DNA of 64,000 bases. Origin: Pseudomonas lijiangensis. GTDB taxonomy: Bacteria > Pseudomonadota > Gammaproteobacteria > Pseudomonadales > Pseudomonadaceae. Location: NCBI RefSeq assembly GCF_018968705.1, contig NZ_CP076668.1:3297001-3361000 (forward strand). The letters run 5' to 3'. The notes beneath the pieces are model-generated. The model saw nothing but the letters and a program-made list of their open reading frames with translations. It did no database searches and was not told the origin of the DNA. This document shows positions 8,540 through 17,676 of this stretch, in pieces (the first letter of the stretch is position 1; each line of letters opens with the position of its first letter). The position numbers and the translations under genes were made by a program.

Positions 8540-9769
8540 TTACTGACTCGACAAGACTTTCTCACCAACACCTTCCCCCCGACTCGCCTGCCCCAACGCC
8601 GCCCAGGCAAAGCCTGAAGACGCGAGCAGAACCAGGACTCCCAGAGAAAACGGACTCCACCAGCCCTGGCTGTCGAACAGCATGCCCCCAAGCCCTGCCC
8701 CCGCAGTGATCGCCATTTGAATGGTAGCAACCATCAGGCCGCCTCCCGCTTCTGCATCGTGCGGCAGGGTCTTGCTCAGCCACAGTCCCCAGGCAACAGG
8801 TGCTGGCGTCGCAACCAGGCCCCAGACTGCGAGCAGAACGCCCACCGCCCACATGGAGCTGCCCATCTCGATCAGCAGCGCCGCCAGGATTGCCATCGAT
8901 AGTGGAATGGCGATCAGGTAGGCGTACAGACGGGTTTGCAGCAGCGAGCCAATCAAGTAAGTGCCAACAACGCCGCTCGCCCCCAGCAGCAGAAGCATGA
9001 GCGACAGGGTCGTGACGCTGACGCCGGTGACGACTTCCAGAAACGGACGCAGGTAGGTGAATACCGCGAACTGCCCCATGAAAAGCAGCATGATTGCCAG
9101 CATCCCCAGCGCGACTTGAGGATTACCCAGCAGACGGAAAGGATTGCTGGAACGGGTAGTCGCTTCACTGCGCATCGCAGGAATACTCAGCCACTGCCAG
9201 ATAAACGCAAGCACAGCCAAGGGCACCACGAGGAAAAACGAGCCCCGCCATCCGATGCACTGCCCGAGATAGCTGCCCAGAGGCGCAGCAACCGTGGCCG
9301 CCAGTGCGTTGCCGCCGTTGATGAGTGCCAGGCCTTTGGCAACGGAGTCCTTGGGCACCAGTCGCATGACGGTCGCAGTCGACATGGACCAGAAACCGCC
9401 AATCGCGATGCCCAGCAGAGCACGCCCTGTCATGAACACCGTGCCGTTATGGGCCAAGGTGACAATTGCGCCTGAAATCACCAGCAGCAGGCTGAAGCCC
9501 AGCAGTACTTTGCGGCGATCGAACCGACCGGTCAGCGGCGTGTTCAAGAGGCTGGTCAGAACGGCAAAAAAGCCGGAAATAGAAATCGCCTGACCGGCCT
9601 GACCCTGGCTGATACCGAGGTCCCGGGCAATCGGCGTAAGAAGGCTGACCGGCATGAACTCCGATGCAATCAGTACAACGACACAGAGCGCCATTGAGAA
9701 TACGGCTCCCCATGCCGGAGGCTGACCGGGAGTCGTTTGTTGCTCTGGGCGGGTTTCCAGTGTGCTCAT
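8540..9769 (-). CDS. MFS transporter, AraJ/sugar-efflux type
   Basis: A 409-residue inner-membrane exporter with about 12 hydrophobic segments. The ATG at 9769 (MSTLETRPEQQ) is preceded by AGGTAGAG; the longer open frame to 9940 adds a non-hydrophobic stretch unlike this family. LTSLLNTPLTGRFDRRKVLL is the MFS loop 2-3 motif and RALLGIAIGGFWSMS follows in helix 4. It belongs to the DHA1 group with AraJ and purine or arabinose exporters. Its divergent neighbour is a truncated LysR gene, likely its former regulator. The substrate is not predictable. Confidence 0.88.
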   Translation of the reverse strand: MSTLETRPEQQTTPGQPPAWGAVFSMALCVVVLIASEFMPVSLLTPIARDLGISQGQAGQAISISGFFAVLTSLLNTPLTGRFDRRKVLLGFSLLLVISGAIVTLAHNGTVFMTGRALLGIAIGGFWSMSTATVMRLVPKDSVAKGLALINGGNALAATVAAPLGSYLGQCIGWRGSFFLVVPLAVLAFIWQWLSIPAMRSEATTRSSNPFRLLGNPQVALGMLAIMLLFMGQFAVFTYLRPFLEVVTGVSVTTLSLMLLLLGASGVVGTYLIGSLLQTRLYAYLIAIPLSMAILAALLIEMGSSMWAVGVLLAVWGLVATPAPVAWGLWLSKTLPHDAEAGGGLMVATIQMAITAGAGLGGMLFDSQGWWSPFSLGVLVLLASSGFAWAALGQASRGEGVGEKVLSSQ

Positions 9770-9848
9770 ATGCTCTACCTGTTGAAGATGAGGCTTGTAA
9801 CCGCAGTTCAACAACTGCGCCGGGGCGTCTTGTCGAGGCTTCGAATAA

Positions 9849-10265
9849 GTCGAAAGGGTCACCGAACTGCGAGACAAGCCCGCCGGAACCATCCGCATAA
9901 CCTGTTCCGATGACGCGGCCGAGAGCGTTCTGAGGCCCATGCTTGCCGACTTTCTGGCGGCGTATCCGGACGTTCAGGTCGAAATCGGTATCGATTACGG
10001 CTTCACCAATATCGTGACCGACCGCTTCGATGCCGGCATACGGCTGGGCGAATCCATCAGTAAGGACATGATTGCCGTGCGCCTTGGCCCCGACTGGCGA
10101 CTGTCCGTGGTTGGCTCCCCCCGCTACTTCGAAAAACATGCTGTCCCGACCCAGCCCCAGGACCTTACACAACATGACTGCATCAATATTCGCCACTCGC
10201 CAAACGGTGGCTGCTATGCGTGGTTGATTCAGTCGACGCGGTTCCACCAGGGCTCGAAGGATTGA
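9849..10265 (+). pseudogene. LysR regulator remnant lacking both ends
   Basis: The frame reads VERVTELRDKPAGTIRITCS, then VLRPMLADFLAAYPDVQVEI and FDAGIRLGESISKDMIAVRLGP, the first half of a LysR effector domain. An in-frame TAA at 9846-9848 interrupts the linker helix. No DNA-binding domain is found upstream, because the MFS gene starts there. Similarity ends after GGCYAW, and the frame stops in unrelated sequence overlapping the next gene. About 180 residues that should follow are gone. It is probably the debris of the divergent regulator of the MFS gene, cut by a rearrangement with the metallo-hydrolase gene. Confidence 0.85.
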
Positions 10266-11350
10266 GCCCTGCCGTCGACATGGACGGGCTGACCGATCAT
10301 CGGTGTCCACAGGGCATAGCCGCGCCCTTCACTGGCTGCAGCCAGGCGCCGGAAAGGATCGTTCCAGTCATGGGACGCGAGGGAGAAACGTCCCACATGC
10401 CCGGGAGTCAATACGCGGGCACCCAGATCGACAGCGGCTTGGGCAGCTTCCTCGGGGTTCATGTGCAGGTTCGCCCAGCGCGGATCGTACTGGCCGCTGT
10501 CGAGGGACACCCAGTCGAACGGCCCGAAGCGCTTGCCAATCTCGGCAAAGTGACGGCCATAGCCGGAGTCACCGCTGAAGAACAGCCGCCGCTGCGGTGA
10601 TTCCAGCACAAACCCTGCCCACAGCGCCTGATTGCGGGTCAATGTGCGCCCGGAATAATGCCGCGCAGGCGTCGCATGCAAGCGCAGCTCCTTGCCGACA
10701 TCATGGCTCTCGTACCAGTCCAGCTCGTGAATCCTGGCAGCGTCATAACCCCAGGACTCGAAATGCGCTCCGATGCCCAGCCCGGTTACCACCTGCTTGA
10801 CCAAGGGCTGAAGAGCAAGAATCGTCGGGTAATCGAGGTGATCGTAGTGGTCGTGAGTGATCAGTAGCACATCGATCCATGGCATGTCCTGCGCCGAATA
10901 GATGGTTGTGCCATCAAACGCCGTCACGAATCCGGGCAACGGTGCAGCATGGTCGCTGAATACCGGATCGATCAGGATGCGCTTGCCATTCAGTTGCACG
11001 TACCAGGAGGAATGCCCGAGCCAGATCACCAGATCCTCCTGCGGGTTCAGGGAGCGCAGGTCTGTTTTCTGGGTGGGAATGTTTCGAGTCGGCCGTGGCT
11101 TGCCCTTTTCCGCGAAGAAGTTGTCGATGCGGATCGACAACTGCGTAGCGCCATTGGTCAGGAAAGGCGTGTCCTCCTGATTCTGAAAAGCACCGTTCAC
11201 GTAGTTCGGTGATGCCTGGATACGGGCAAGCCGCTCACCCTGCGGCAACTGCCCGAAAACCGGGTTACACATATAAAAGAAGACTGCCGCCACCAGCCCG
11301 GCAACGATCACCGTGAGCACGGCCAATGATCCCAACAGAATTTTTCTCAT
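10229..11350 (-). CDS. Membrane-anchored metallo-beta-lactamase-fold hydrolase, NAPE-PLD-like
   Basis: A 373-residue protein started at MRKILLG (11350), which gives a clean N-terminal membrane anchor at residues 5-25. The catalytic fold contains VIWLGHSSWYVQLNGKRILIDPVF, the metal motif THDHYDHLD, then FFSGDSGY and a late histidine in LTPGHVGRFSLASHDWNDP. This is the UlaG/NAPE-PLD-like branch, which cleaves phosphodiester or lactone bonds. The bacterial substrates are mostly unknown. It is probably attached to the periplasmic face of the inner membrane. The 3' end overlaps the LysR remnant. Confidence 0.85.
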   Translation of the reverse strand: MRKILLGSLAVLTVIVAGLVAAVFFYMCNPVFGQLPQGERLARIQASPNYVNGAFQNQEDTPFLTNGATQLSIRIDNFFAEKGKPRPTRNIPTQKTDLRSLNPQEDLVIWLGHSSWYVQLNGKRILIDPVFSDHAAPLPGFVTAFDGTTIYSAQDMPWIDVLLITHDHYDHLDYPTILALQPLVKQVVTGLGIGAHFESWGYDAARIHELDWYESHDVGKELRLHATPARHYSGRTLTRNQALWAGFVLESPQRRLFFSGDSGYGRHFAEIGKRFGPFDWVSLDSGQYDPRWANLHMNPEEAAQAAVDLGARVLTPGHVGRFSLASHDWNDPFRRLAAASEGRGYALWTPMIGQPVHVDGRAQSFEPWWNRVD

Positions 11351-11473
11351 CTTGGCTCTGACTGCGTTCAAAAGTTGCCCGCGATGGTAGAGAGAGACCG
11401 TGCATCCAACTAGACCCGTATGGCTTGATACGGTTATGAATCAGATTCAGTAATGCGGTTGCTCTCTTGCTTT

Positions 11474-11556
11474 TCGCGAATGAATGGGCTAACCGGGTAC
11501 TACCGATCGGTCAAGGCACATACAACACGTGTGGGAGGCAGCTTGCTGGCGAAAAA
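11474..11556. repeat. Degenerate REP-like sequences of two types
   Basis: TCGCGAATGAAT at about 11474 followed by TAACCGGG resembles the REP pair at 42289-42365. GTGGGAGGCAGCTTGCTGG at about 11530 resembles the common Pseudomonas REP (GTGGGAG...GCTTGC...GCGA). Both are single degraded copies in the noncoding region 11351-11609. Confidence 0.5.
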
Positions 11557-11609
11557 AACCTTTGCCGAAACCATATGTTGAGGCCGATGAAGATTGGATA
11601 CCCATGATG

Positions 11610-11906
11610 TCAGGAGCGTGCAGTCAGGCTCAACATGACAAAATGCTCATAGTGACCCACCCCGTTTTTCACGATTGGATCTTGCGACGTCAATGCAGCA
11701 ATATCTTGATCGTCATCGACCTGATAAAGCGAGACACCATAACCGCCCGTTTCATCAATTACCGGGCCATGAGCGACAATTAGCCCTTGAGCAAGTAGTT
11801 CATTCATATAAGCGCCATGCTGCTTCATCCACGCCTTTTCATCAGCAGACAGGGTTGCCAGGAAGTCAGAGCGCGGAGGAACAAATTTGCACAGGTAATA
11901 TTTCAT
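11610..11906 (-). CDS. YciI-like protein
   Basis: A 98-residue single-domain protein of the YCII/DGPF family. It has MKYYLCKFVPPRSDF at the start, the central DEKAWMKQHGAYMNELLAQG helix and GPVIDETGGYGVSLYQVDD, with the conserved His-Asp pair of YciI. Members are small dimeric alpha-beta barrels; some act as dehydrochlorinases but most have no known function. It is 90 bases from the next minus-strand gene and may be co-transcribed with it. Confidence 0.85.
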   Translation of the reverse strand: MKYYLCKFVPPRSDFLATLSADEKAWMKQHGAYMNELLAQGLIVAHGPVIDETGGYGVSLYQVDDDQDIAALTSQDPIVKNGVGHYEHFVMLSLTARS

Positions 11907-11996
11907 TTTTCAGTCTCCCAATGGTGAACATTATTTTCATGTCGCTGAGCACTGCAGATGGCACATATTCGTGCCCATTCTGCGCTATGAAATACT

Positions 11997-12803
11997 CTAT
12001 TTTTCCGAGCTAACACTTTTCAGTATCGAGCTTTCAAAAACCTTAGGTACATAGTTCTGCAAGAAAAGAATCATCCCGGTCATTTTCCCTACAGGATTAC
12101 TGAACCTGGATTTTCTGGATTCAATGAGCCTGCTGATTTTTTGCACAACTGCAGTTGGCTCTTCTGCCTCATCAATCCCTTTCTGCGTTGCCGCGTTCAC
12201 TTTCTTCCGGTAGGCGTCATAGTCAGGGATGTTATTATTTTGTGCAGTAATCGCGTTGTGGCCCAGATTGGTTTTGAACCATACGGGCTCGACCATGTTG
12301 ACCCTGATATTGAATTGATCCAGCTCAAAGCGCAGGGATTTGAAGTAGCCCTGTACTGCATGCTTGGAGGCTGTGTAAAAGGCCAGATTTGGCGGGCCAA
12401 TCAGGCCAACAATCGAGCTGACGGTAATGATCTGGCCATGCTTCTGACGTCGAAAATAGGGAAGCAATGCGTTAGTGACTTTAACTGTTCCCCAGAAATT
12501 GGTCTCAAACTGCTGCCGACCCAGCTCCAGGGAGGTTTCCTCCGCAATGCCGGTAACCATATAGCCGGCATTGTTCACCAACACATCCAGTTGCGTTACA
12601 TGCTTGAATAGTTGTTCTGTGAAGTTCTTGATTGATGCATCGTTGTCCACATCCAGAGCGAGCAATTTGAACGGCAACTGACCCGCATATTTTTCAGGCG
12701 TACGACTGGTGCCGATAACATTAAAGCCTTGGTGGTGAAGGTTTTTGGCGAGCATCAATCCAAAGCCGGAAGATGCGCCTGTGATCAGGATGGTCTTTTT
12801 CAT
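11997..12803 (-). CDS. Short-chain dehydrogenase/reductase
   Basis: A 268-residue SDR started at MKKTILITGAS (12803) with AAAGGTAG seven bases upstream. A second start at 12818 is possible. Motifs: TGASSGFG for the nucleotide, NNAG at about 80, SS near 135, and the catalytic YTASK. The basic residue in GTSRTPEK after strand 2 suggests NADP(H). It diverges from an AraC regulator at 13058. The substrate is unknown. The perfect hairpin GGGAGG-TTT-CCTCCC at 12819-12833 lies directly before the upstream start and could mask its ribosome binding site. Confidence 0.87.
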   Translation of the reverse strand: MKKTILITGASSGFGLMLAKNLHHQGFNVIGTSRTPEKYAGQLPFKLLALDVDNDASIKNFTEQLFKHVTQLDVLVNNAGYMVTGIAEETSLELGRQQFETNFWGTVKVTNALLPYFRRQKHGQIITVSSIVGLIGPPNLAFYTASKHAVQGYFKSLRFELDQFNIRVNMVEPVWFKTNLGHNAITAQNNNIPDYDAYRKKVNAATQKGIDEAEEPTAVVQKISRLIESRKSRFSNPVGKMTGMILFLQNYVPKVFESSILKSVSSEK

Positions 12804-13057
12804 CAGTCTACCTTTCATGGGAGGTTTCCTCCCGTTGAGTGCGCCATAGGAACGGTCTGTCGGGATTTGTCGCATGGGAGCCCCCCTGGAAGGACGTCCC
12901 TGGACACCGGATGAGATATAGATTGCTCCGGGCGGCCCTGCCTGGCACTCGCCTAACGCGCCTATGTGACTGCAAAACCCGCCAAAATGAGGCAGGACAA
13001 ATTGGCACAATCCGTCGTTGTTGTGGCGCGATCTGCTCACTAGACTAGGTTGCCCAG

Positions 13058-14167
13058 GTGCCTCGTATCACCCCCGAAAGAGTGATTGATTTCATGGCAG
13101 GAAAACGCAGTTCCGCTTTGGATTTCTCAGTTTGGCCAGGCTGGCGATTGCTGATGCATGATGCCGGTTTGGCTACTGCGCCGGTTTTGCGTCGCGCTCA
13201 GATGCCAGGCGATCTATTCACACGGCAGAACGTGCGCCTGGATTCCAAAAGCTTTTTCACCCTGTGGCGAGCCATTGATGCTGAGGCTGCATCCGTCTGC
13301 GCTACGGTGCCCGCTCCGTTACAGATCGCCAAGGTGATGACCTCAGACTGGTTTGATCCAGAGCTTTTCGCAGCGTTGTGCAGCTCCAATTTAGGCAGCG
13401 CTCTCGAGCGGATTGCCAAATACGTACGGTTGATAGCCCCGATGACGATTGGGGTTGTTCGTACTGAAGCACATACGACAGTAACCATGGATTTCCTGGA
13501 TACCTCCGAGTCGCCGCCAGAGGTTTTCCTGGCATTTAAAATTGTGTTCTTCGTACAACTCGCAAGGTTGGCTACCCGTAGTCATGTGAAGCCTTTGCAA
13601 GTGAGCTGGCCATCACAAGCCGCAGAGGCGGATGCAGAGGCTTATAAAGCCTTTTTCGGCATTCCTGTCACTCAAAGCCCTTTGGCCTGCGTTGTATTCG
13701 ACGCTGCTGATGTGGAAAAACCTTTCCTGACAGAGAACCACAAGATGTGGTTGTTCTTTGAGCCAAGCCTGCGTCAGCGACTGTCTGACCTGGACAGGAC
13801 TTGTAGAATGGCAGACAGGGTGCGCAGTGTCCTGCTTGAGTCACTGCCAGCCGGTGAGGTGTCGATGGAAGCGATCAGCCGAAAGCTTGCGGTCAGCACC
13901 CGCACCCTGCAGCGCAAACTGCGCGATGAGGGCACTACGTTTCAGCAGACGCTGGACATGCTACGCGCTTCATTGGCGCGTCACTATCTCGGTAACACCG
14001 CCATGTCGAGCGCCGAGATCTCGTTCCTCCTCGGGTTTGAGGATGCCAATTCCTTCGCTCGTGCATTTCAATCGTGGAGTGGCACTACGCCCGCCAGGGC
14101 AAGATTGGAGATGGTTGCCTCAGACAATTCACAGCTTGCCGGGGCAAAAAGCGTGCAGCAGGATTGA
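13058..14167 (+). CDS. AraC-family regulator with PF12625-type sensor domain
   Basis: A 369-residue protein starting at GTG. Residues 30-215 match the arabinose-binding-like N-terminal domain of the ArgR/OruR/VirF-like branch. The C-terminal 100 residues carry two helix-turn-helix motifs: ISRKLAVSTRTLQRKLRDEG and SSAEISFLLGFEDANSFARAF. Codon 13 offers an ATG at 13094 as an alternative start. It is transcribed away from the SDR gene across 254 bases and probably activates it. Confidence 0.88.
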   Translation: MPRITPERVIDFMAGKRSSALDFSVWPGWRLLMHDAGLATAPVLRRAQMPGDLFTRQNVRLDSKSFFTLWRAIDAEAASVCATVPAPLQIAKVMTSDWFDPELFAALCSSNLGSALERIAKYVRLIAPMTIGVVRTEAHTTVTMDFLDTSESPPEVFLAFKIVFFVQLARLATRSHVKPLQVSWPSQAAEADAEAYKAFFGIPVTQSPLACVVFDAADVEKPFLTENHKMWLFFEPSLRQRLSDLDRTCRMADRVRSVLLESLPAGEVSMEAISRKLAVSTRTLQRKLRDEGTTFQQTLDMLRASLARHYLGNTAMSSAEISFLLGFEDANSFARAFQSWSGTTPARARLEMVASDNSQLAGAKSVQQD

Positions 14168-14251
14168 GGCCAAATTCAATGTAGCCTGCGCTCGTCTGTT
14201 TTATAACTGCGCAAGGGCTGAGGGTTAAATAACTATGCGTCAGGAGGAATA

Positions 14252-14833
14252 TTGAGCGATTCATCGAGATTCTACTGGATCAATGAACCTGCTGAATGGG
14301 TGAGAGACGACTCGGGGTTATCTGTCGTTACCGATAAAAAGACCGACTTCTGGACGAAAACCTGGTATGGATTTGAGCACTTTAGCGGACATTTTTGGGG
14401 CGTAGACGTCGAAGGCGACTTCACATTTCAGGTGAAGGTCACTGCAAGCTTCGAAGCTCTGTATGACCAAGCTGGAATCATGCTTTTTGCAGACAACACA
14501 CACTGGTTGAAGGCGGGTGTGGAATTCAATGATGGCGCACCCGCGATAGGTAGCGTCTTGACGCTGGGCCAGTCCGATTGGGCGACTGGTATATTACCCG
14601 CCAGCGGCGAAGTATTCTGGATGCGTCTTACAAGGAAAGGAGATAGCCTGCGCTTGCAGTATTCGATAGATGAAAAAGCTTGGCCGCTATTGCGACTCGC
14701 ATACTTCCCTCAGAATATGAAATGCGCTGTAGGCGTCATGTGCTGCACTCCCGAGCGAAAGGGTCTAAAGGTAAAATTCGAGGATTTATCGCTCACATCC
14801 GCTTTCGATAAACATTTGCACGACTTGACCTAG
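14252..14833 (+). CDS. DUF1349 concanavalin-like protein
   Basis: A 193-residue protein with a TTG start backed by a strong AGGAGG five bases upstream. The sequence FYWINEPAEW, DFWTKTWYGF, and then DQAGIMLFADNTHWLKAGVEFND are hallmarks of the DUF1349 beta-sandwich family (YSJG/regulation of enolase protein 1-like). No signal peptide or membrane segment is visible. The function is unknown; the fold suggests sugar binding. About 230 noncoding bases follow, with a small CTCCTG-AAAA-CAGGAG hairpin at 14980-14995. Confidence 0.85.
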   Translation: MSDSSRFYWINEPAEWVRDDSGLSVVTDKKTDFWTKTWYGFEHFSGHFWGVDVEGDFTFQVKVTASFEALYDQAGIMLFADNTHWLKAGVEFNDGAPAIGSVLTLGQSDWATGILPASGEVFWMRLTRKGDSLRLQYSIDEKAWPLLRLAYFPQNMKCAVGVMCCTPERKGLKVKFEDLSLTSAFDKHLHDLT

Positions 14834-15062
14834 CCAGAATCGTATAAAGCCCTGATTGAAGTAACTACTTCATACATCACAGAAACCCTAGAAATTCATG
14901 ATTATGCAAAAATATAGAGGATAGGAATACAGAGCCCTCTGGCCATGGAGTCATCTTGGATGAAGATGCCAAAGGAAGCCTCCTGAAAACAGGAGACTCC
15001 CTGTACCCAAAGCACTATGCCAGCTATGGTCAGAAGCCCTCGCAAATGGCTATGCTGCGCCC

Positions 15063-15461
15063 ATGAACACCTCGCCCCCGATCCGCAACCCATGCCCGCC
15101 CGGCGCTTGTAACTGCGAGCGTGAGCGGCTGGACGCTCCCGATGCCGATCGGCGCATTCTGCTTCTGACCCGTGAGGAAGAAAAACGCCTGCTGGAGCGG
15201 CTGGAGCGTATCGAAAGCCTCAGCGACCTTGAACGCTTGCAAGGCAAAATCCACGAGCAATTGGGTATCCGCGTGGAGATCGCGCCGGGTTTCAATGAGG
15301 TGCGTACCATGCGCGGTATCAGCATCTTTGTGCCCGAAAAGACCGGCCTGTGCCGCAAGACCCGCCAGTCGATTCCGGCGGCTATTCGGCGTGGCCTGGA
15401 AAATCGCCCCGAAATCGCCTGGGAACTGCTCAACGCCCATGACTTGTTGCGTGATGCCTGA
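15063..15461 (+). CDS. Conserved Pseudomonas hypothetical protein
   Basis: A 132-residue protein beginning MNTSPPIRNPCPPGACNCER, with a cysteine pair (CPPGACNC) that could bind a metal. A charged helical stretch follows (REEEKRLLERLERIESLSDLER). I know this as a recurring uncharacterised Pseudomonas protein but no function. It lies 38 bases before the GNAT gene and is likely co-transcribed with it. Confidence 0.75.
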   Translation: MNTSPPIRNPCPPGACNCERERLDAPDADRRILLLTREEEKRLLERLERIESLSDLERLQGKIHEQLGIRVEIAPGFNEVRTMRGISIFVPEKTGLCRKTRQSIPAAIRRGLENRPEIAWELLNAHDLLRDA

Positions 15462-15499
15462 GCTATGATGCCGGCTCATACCAATAAGGAAGAATCGTT

Positions 15500-15985
15500 G
15501 TGCCGCTCGAAATTCGCCCTGCCCGCCCCGACGACGCCAGCCAGATCCTTGCCTTCATCACTGAACTGGCTATCTATGAACGCGCCCGTCATGAAGTGAT
15601 CGCCACTGTCGAAGACATTCATAGCTCGCTGTTCGCCGACAATGCACCTGCCAAGGCCTTGATCTGCCTGTATGACGACAAGCCCGTCGGTTTCGCCGTG
15701 TATTTCTACAGTTACTCCACCTGGCTGGGCCGCAACGGTATTTATCTGGAAGACCTGTACGTCTCGCCGGAAAACCGCAGCATCGGTGCCGGACGCGCCT
15801 TGTTGCGTCATATCGCCCGTGAAGCCGTCGCCAATGGGTGCGGCCGCTTCGAGTGGAGCGTGCTGGACTGGAATGAGCCGGCCATCAAGTTCTACAAGGC
15901 TTTGGGTGCGGCACCTCAGGACGAGTGGGTGCGGTATCGCATGGAAGGCGACGCGCTGCTGAGTTTTGCCAAGGGTGACGAATAA
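15500..15985 (+). CDS. GNAT-family N-acetyltransferase
   Basis: A 161-residue acetyltransferase starting at GTG with AAGGAAGA upstream. The fold runs from LEIRPARPDDASQILAFI, through YLEDLYVSPENRSIGAGRALL, where V-x-x-x-x-R-x-x-G-x-G/A is the acetyl-CoA loop, to WSVLDWNEPAIKFYKALGA. This most resembles the diamine (spermidine/spermine) acetyltransferase-like group. The actual acceptor cannot be read from the sequence. Confidence 0.9.
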   Translation: MPLEIRPARPDDASQILAFITELAIYERARHEVIATVEDIHSSLFADNAPAKALICLYDDKPVGFAVYFYSYSTWLGRNGIYLEDLYVSPENRSIGAGRALLRHIAREAVANGCGRFEWSVLDWNEPAIKFYKALGAAPQDEWVRYRMEGDALLSFAKGDE

Positions 15986-16101
15986 CCCCGTCATCACGCT
16001 TGAACCAGGCCCGACGCAATGTCGGGCTTTTCAATGGAATACAGGCTCATGTCCGGGCCATGGCGGCTTGTTGCAATCAATGCGGCGAATCGGCATCATT
16101 T

Positions 16102-16120
16102 GATAATAATTTTCATTAGC
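16102..16120. promoter_or_regulatory. Fur box upstream of the ECF sigma gene
   Basis: The 19 bases match the Fur consensus at 15 positions (GATAAT at the left, CATTA at the right) and lie 10 bases before the sigma factor ATG. Iron repression of the fecI-fecR-receptor unit is expected. Confidence 0.8.
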
Positions 16121-16129
16121 CTTCGTAAC

Positions 16130-16660
16130 ATGATCCCGACCTCCCCCGATGCCCATCGTCTGAACGTGCGTAACCGTGTTCTGCAACAATTGTTCGGCGA
16201 CCATCATGGCTGGTTGCAGGAGCGATTGCGTGCGCGTCTGGGTTGTCATCACGATGCAGCAGACATGGCAGCCGAAACCTTCGCCCAGGTGGTCGCCCTG
16301 CCCGAGCCTCACGCCATTCGTGAACCAAGGGCATTGCTGACGACCATTGCCAAGCGACTGATTTTTGCTTCGTGGCGGCGCCGGGATCTAGAGCGGGCTT
16401 ACCTGGAAGTACTGGCGCAACAGCCTCAGGGCTACGAGCCTTCCGCCGAAGAACAGGTACAGGCGCTGGAGGCCCTGAGCACGATCGACCAGATACTGGA
16501 TGGCCTGTCGCCCATGGGCCGCAGTGCCTTTCTGTATAGCCAGCTCGATGGCATGACCTATGCCGAAATCGGCCGCGTGCTGGGCATTTCAGCGCCACGG
16601 GTTCATCAATACGTCGTCAAGGCATTGGGCCTTTGCTATCTGGCCCTAGAGCAACGATGA
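16130..16660 (+). CDS. FecI-like ECF sigma factor for iron uptake
   Basis: A 176-residue sigma-70 ECF factor. The ATG at 16130 (MIPTSPDAHRLNVRN) gives the family's usual length; the open frame to 16019 would run through the Fur box. Region 2 contains HDAADMAAETFAQVV and region 4 contains LDGMTYAEIGRVLGISAPRVHQYV. It should be released by the downstream FecR when the receptor is loaded. Its stop overlaps the FecR start (ATGA), indicating translational coupling. Confidence 0.92.
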   Translation: MIPTSPDAHRLNVRNRVLQQLFGDHHGWLQERLRARLGCHHDAADMAAETFAQVVALPEPHAIREPRALLTTIAKRLIFASWRRRDLERAYLEVLAQQPQGYEPSAEEQVQALEALSTIDQILDGLSPMGRSAFLYSQLDGMTYAEIGRVLGISAPRVHQYVVKALGLCYLALEQR

Positions 16661-17595
16661 GTACCCAGCGGCTATCGCCCTCTGTCGCCGAAGCCATTGA
16701 ATGGCTGGCCCTGCAACGCTCCGGCAGCATCAGCACGACTCAACGCCAACGCTTTCAGCAATGGCTGCAGAGCAGCCAGGACAATCGCGATGCCTGGGCG
16801 CAACTTGAGCAGCGTATCGGGCAGACCTTCGCCGGGCTGCCGCCCTTGTCACGTCAGGTGTTGAGCACGTCCGGGCAAACACGACGTCAATGGCTGCGCG
16901 GAGCATTGGGGCTGGCCGGAATGGGTATCGGCGGCTGGTGGCTGCAACGCAACGGGCTGCTGCCATGGAATCGTGGCGATCTCTACACCGGACTGGCCGA
17001 GCGGCGCCCCTTCTCTCTGGAGGATGGCAGCCAGCTTCTGCTCAATGCCCGAAGCCGTGTCGACCTGGCCTTCGACGACCGACAGCGCACCCTCATTCTG
17101 CATGAGGGCGCCCTCAGCATTCAGGTCGCTTCAGACCCGCAACGGCCTTTGGTCATTCGCACCGCCTTCGGCGAAGCCAGGGCATTGGGCACACGCTTCA
17201 CCGTCAGCCTGCATGAACAGGGTACGCATGTCTGGGTGCAGGAATCCCGCGTGCAACTCACGACGCCCGGCGGTGCGACTCAAACGCTTGGTCCAGGCCA
17301 GGGCGCTCGATTGCATGGTGGACGCATTCAGCCTCTGGAACCGCGCTTGTCGAGCGAAAATGCCTGGAAAGATGGCTTGCTCGAAGTTCACGACCAGCCA
17401 CTGGCCGATGTCATCGAAGCCCTGCGCGACTATCACTCCGGCCTGTTGCGCATCGATCAGGAGGCCGCCGCGCTGCGGGTCACCGGCGTCTTCACCCTGG
17501 ATGACAGTGGCCAGACCTTGCGTTCGCTGCAGGAAGTGCTGCCGGTAAAAGTCGAGAAACGCTTCGGCTGGTGGACGCAAATCAGCCTGCGCTGA
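16657..17595 (+). CDS. FecR-like anti-sigma/signal transducer
   Basis: A 312-residue inner-membrane protein. The N-terminal DUF4880 part (SPSVAEAIEWLALQRSG...FQQWLQSSQDNRDAWAQLE) holds the sigma factor. One hydrophobic segment lies at about 82-97 (GALGLAGMGIGGWWLQ). The periplasmic FecR domain follows with LEDGSQLLLNARSRVDL and ALGTRFTVSL. It passes the ferri-siderophore signal from the receptor to the sigma factor. The start at 16657 overlaps the sigma stop. Confidence 0.92.
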   Translation: MSTQRLSPSVAEAIEWLALQRSGSISTTQRQRFQQWLQSSQDNRDAWAQLEQRIGQTFAGLPPLSRQVLSTSGQTRRQWLRGALGLAGMGIGGWWLQRNGLLPWNRGDLYTGLAERRPFSLEDGSQLLLNARSRVDLAFDDRQRTLILHEGALSIQVASDPQRPLVIRTAFGEARALGTRFTVSLHEQGTHVWVQESRVQLTTPGGATQTLGPGQGARLHGGRIQPLEPRLSSENAWKDGLLEVHDQPLADVIEALRDYHSGLLRIDQEAAALRVTGVFTLDDSGQTLRSLQEVLPVKVEKRFGWWTQISLR

Positions 17596-17676
17596 AAATA
17601 TTTCTCATACCCCCTTAATTTCCTGGCCGCTCGCGTCACATAGCTGGCATCGACTACCCGAACGGGAAATGCTGCC

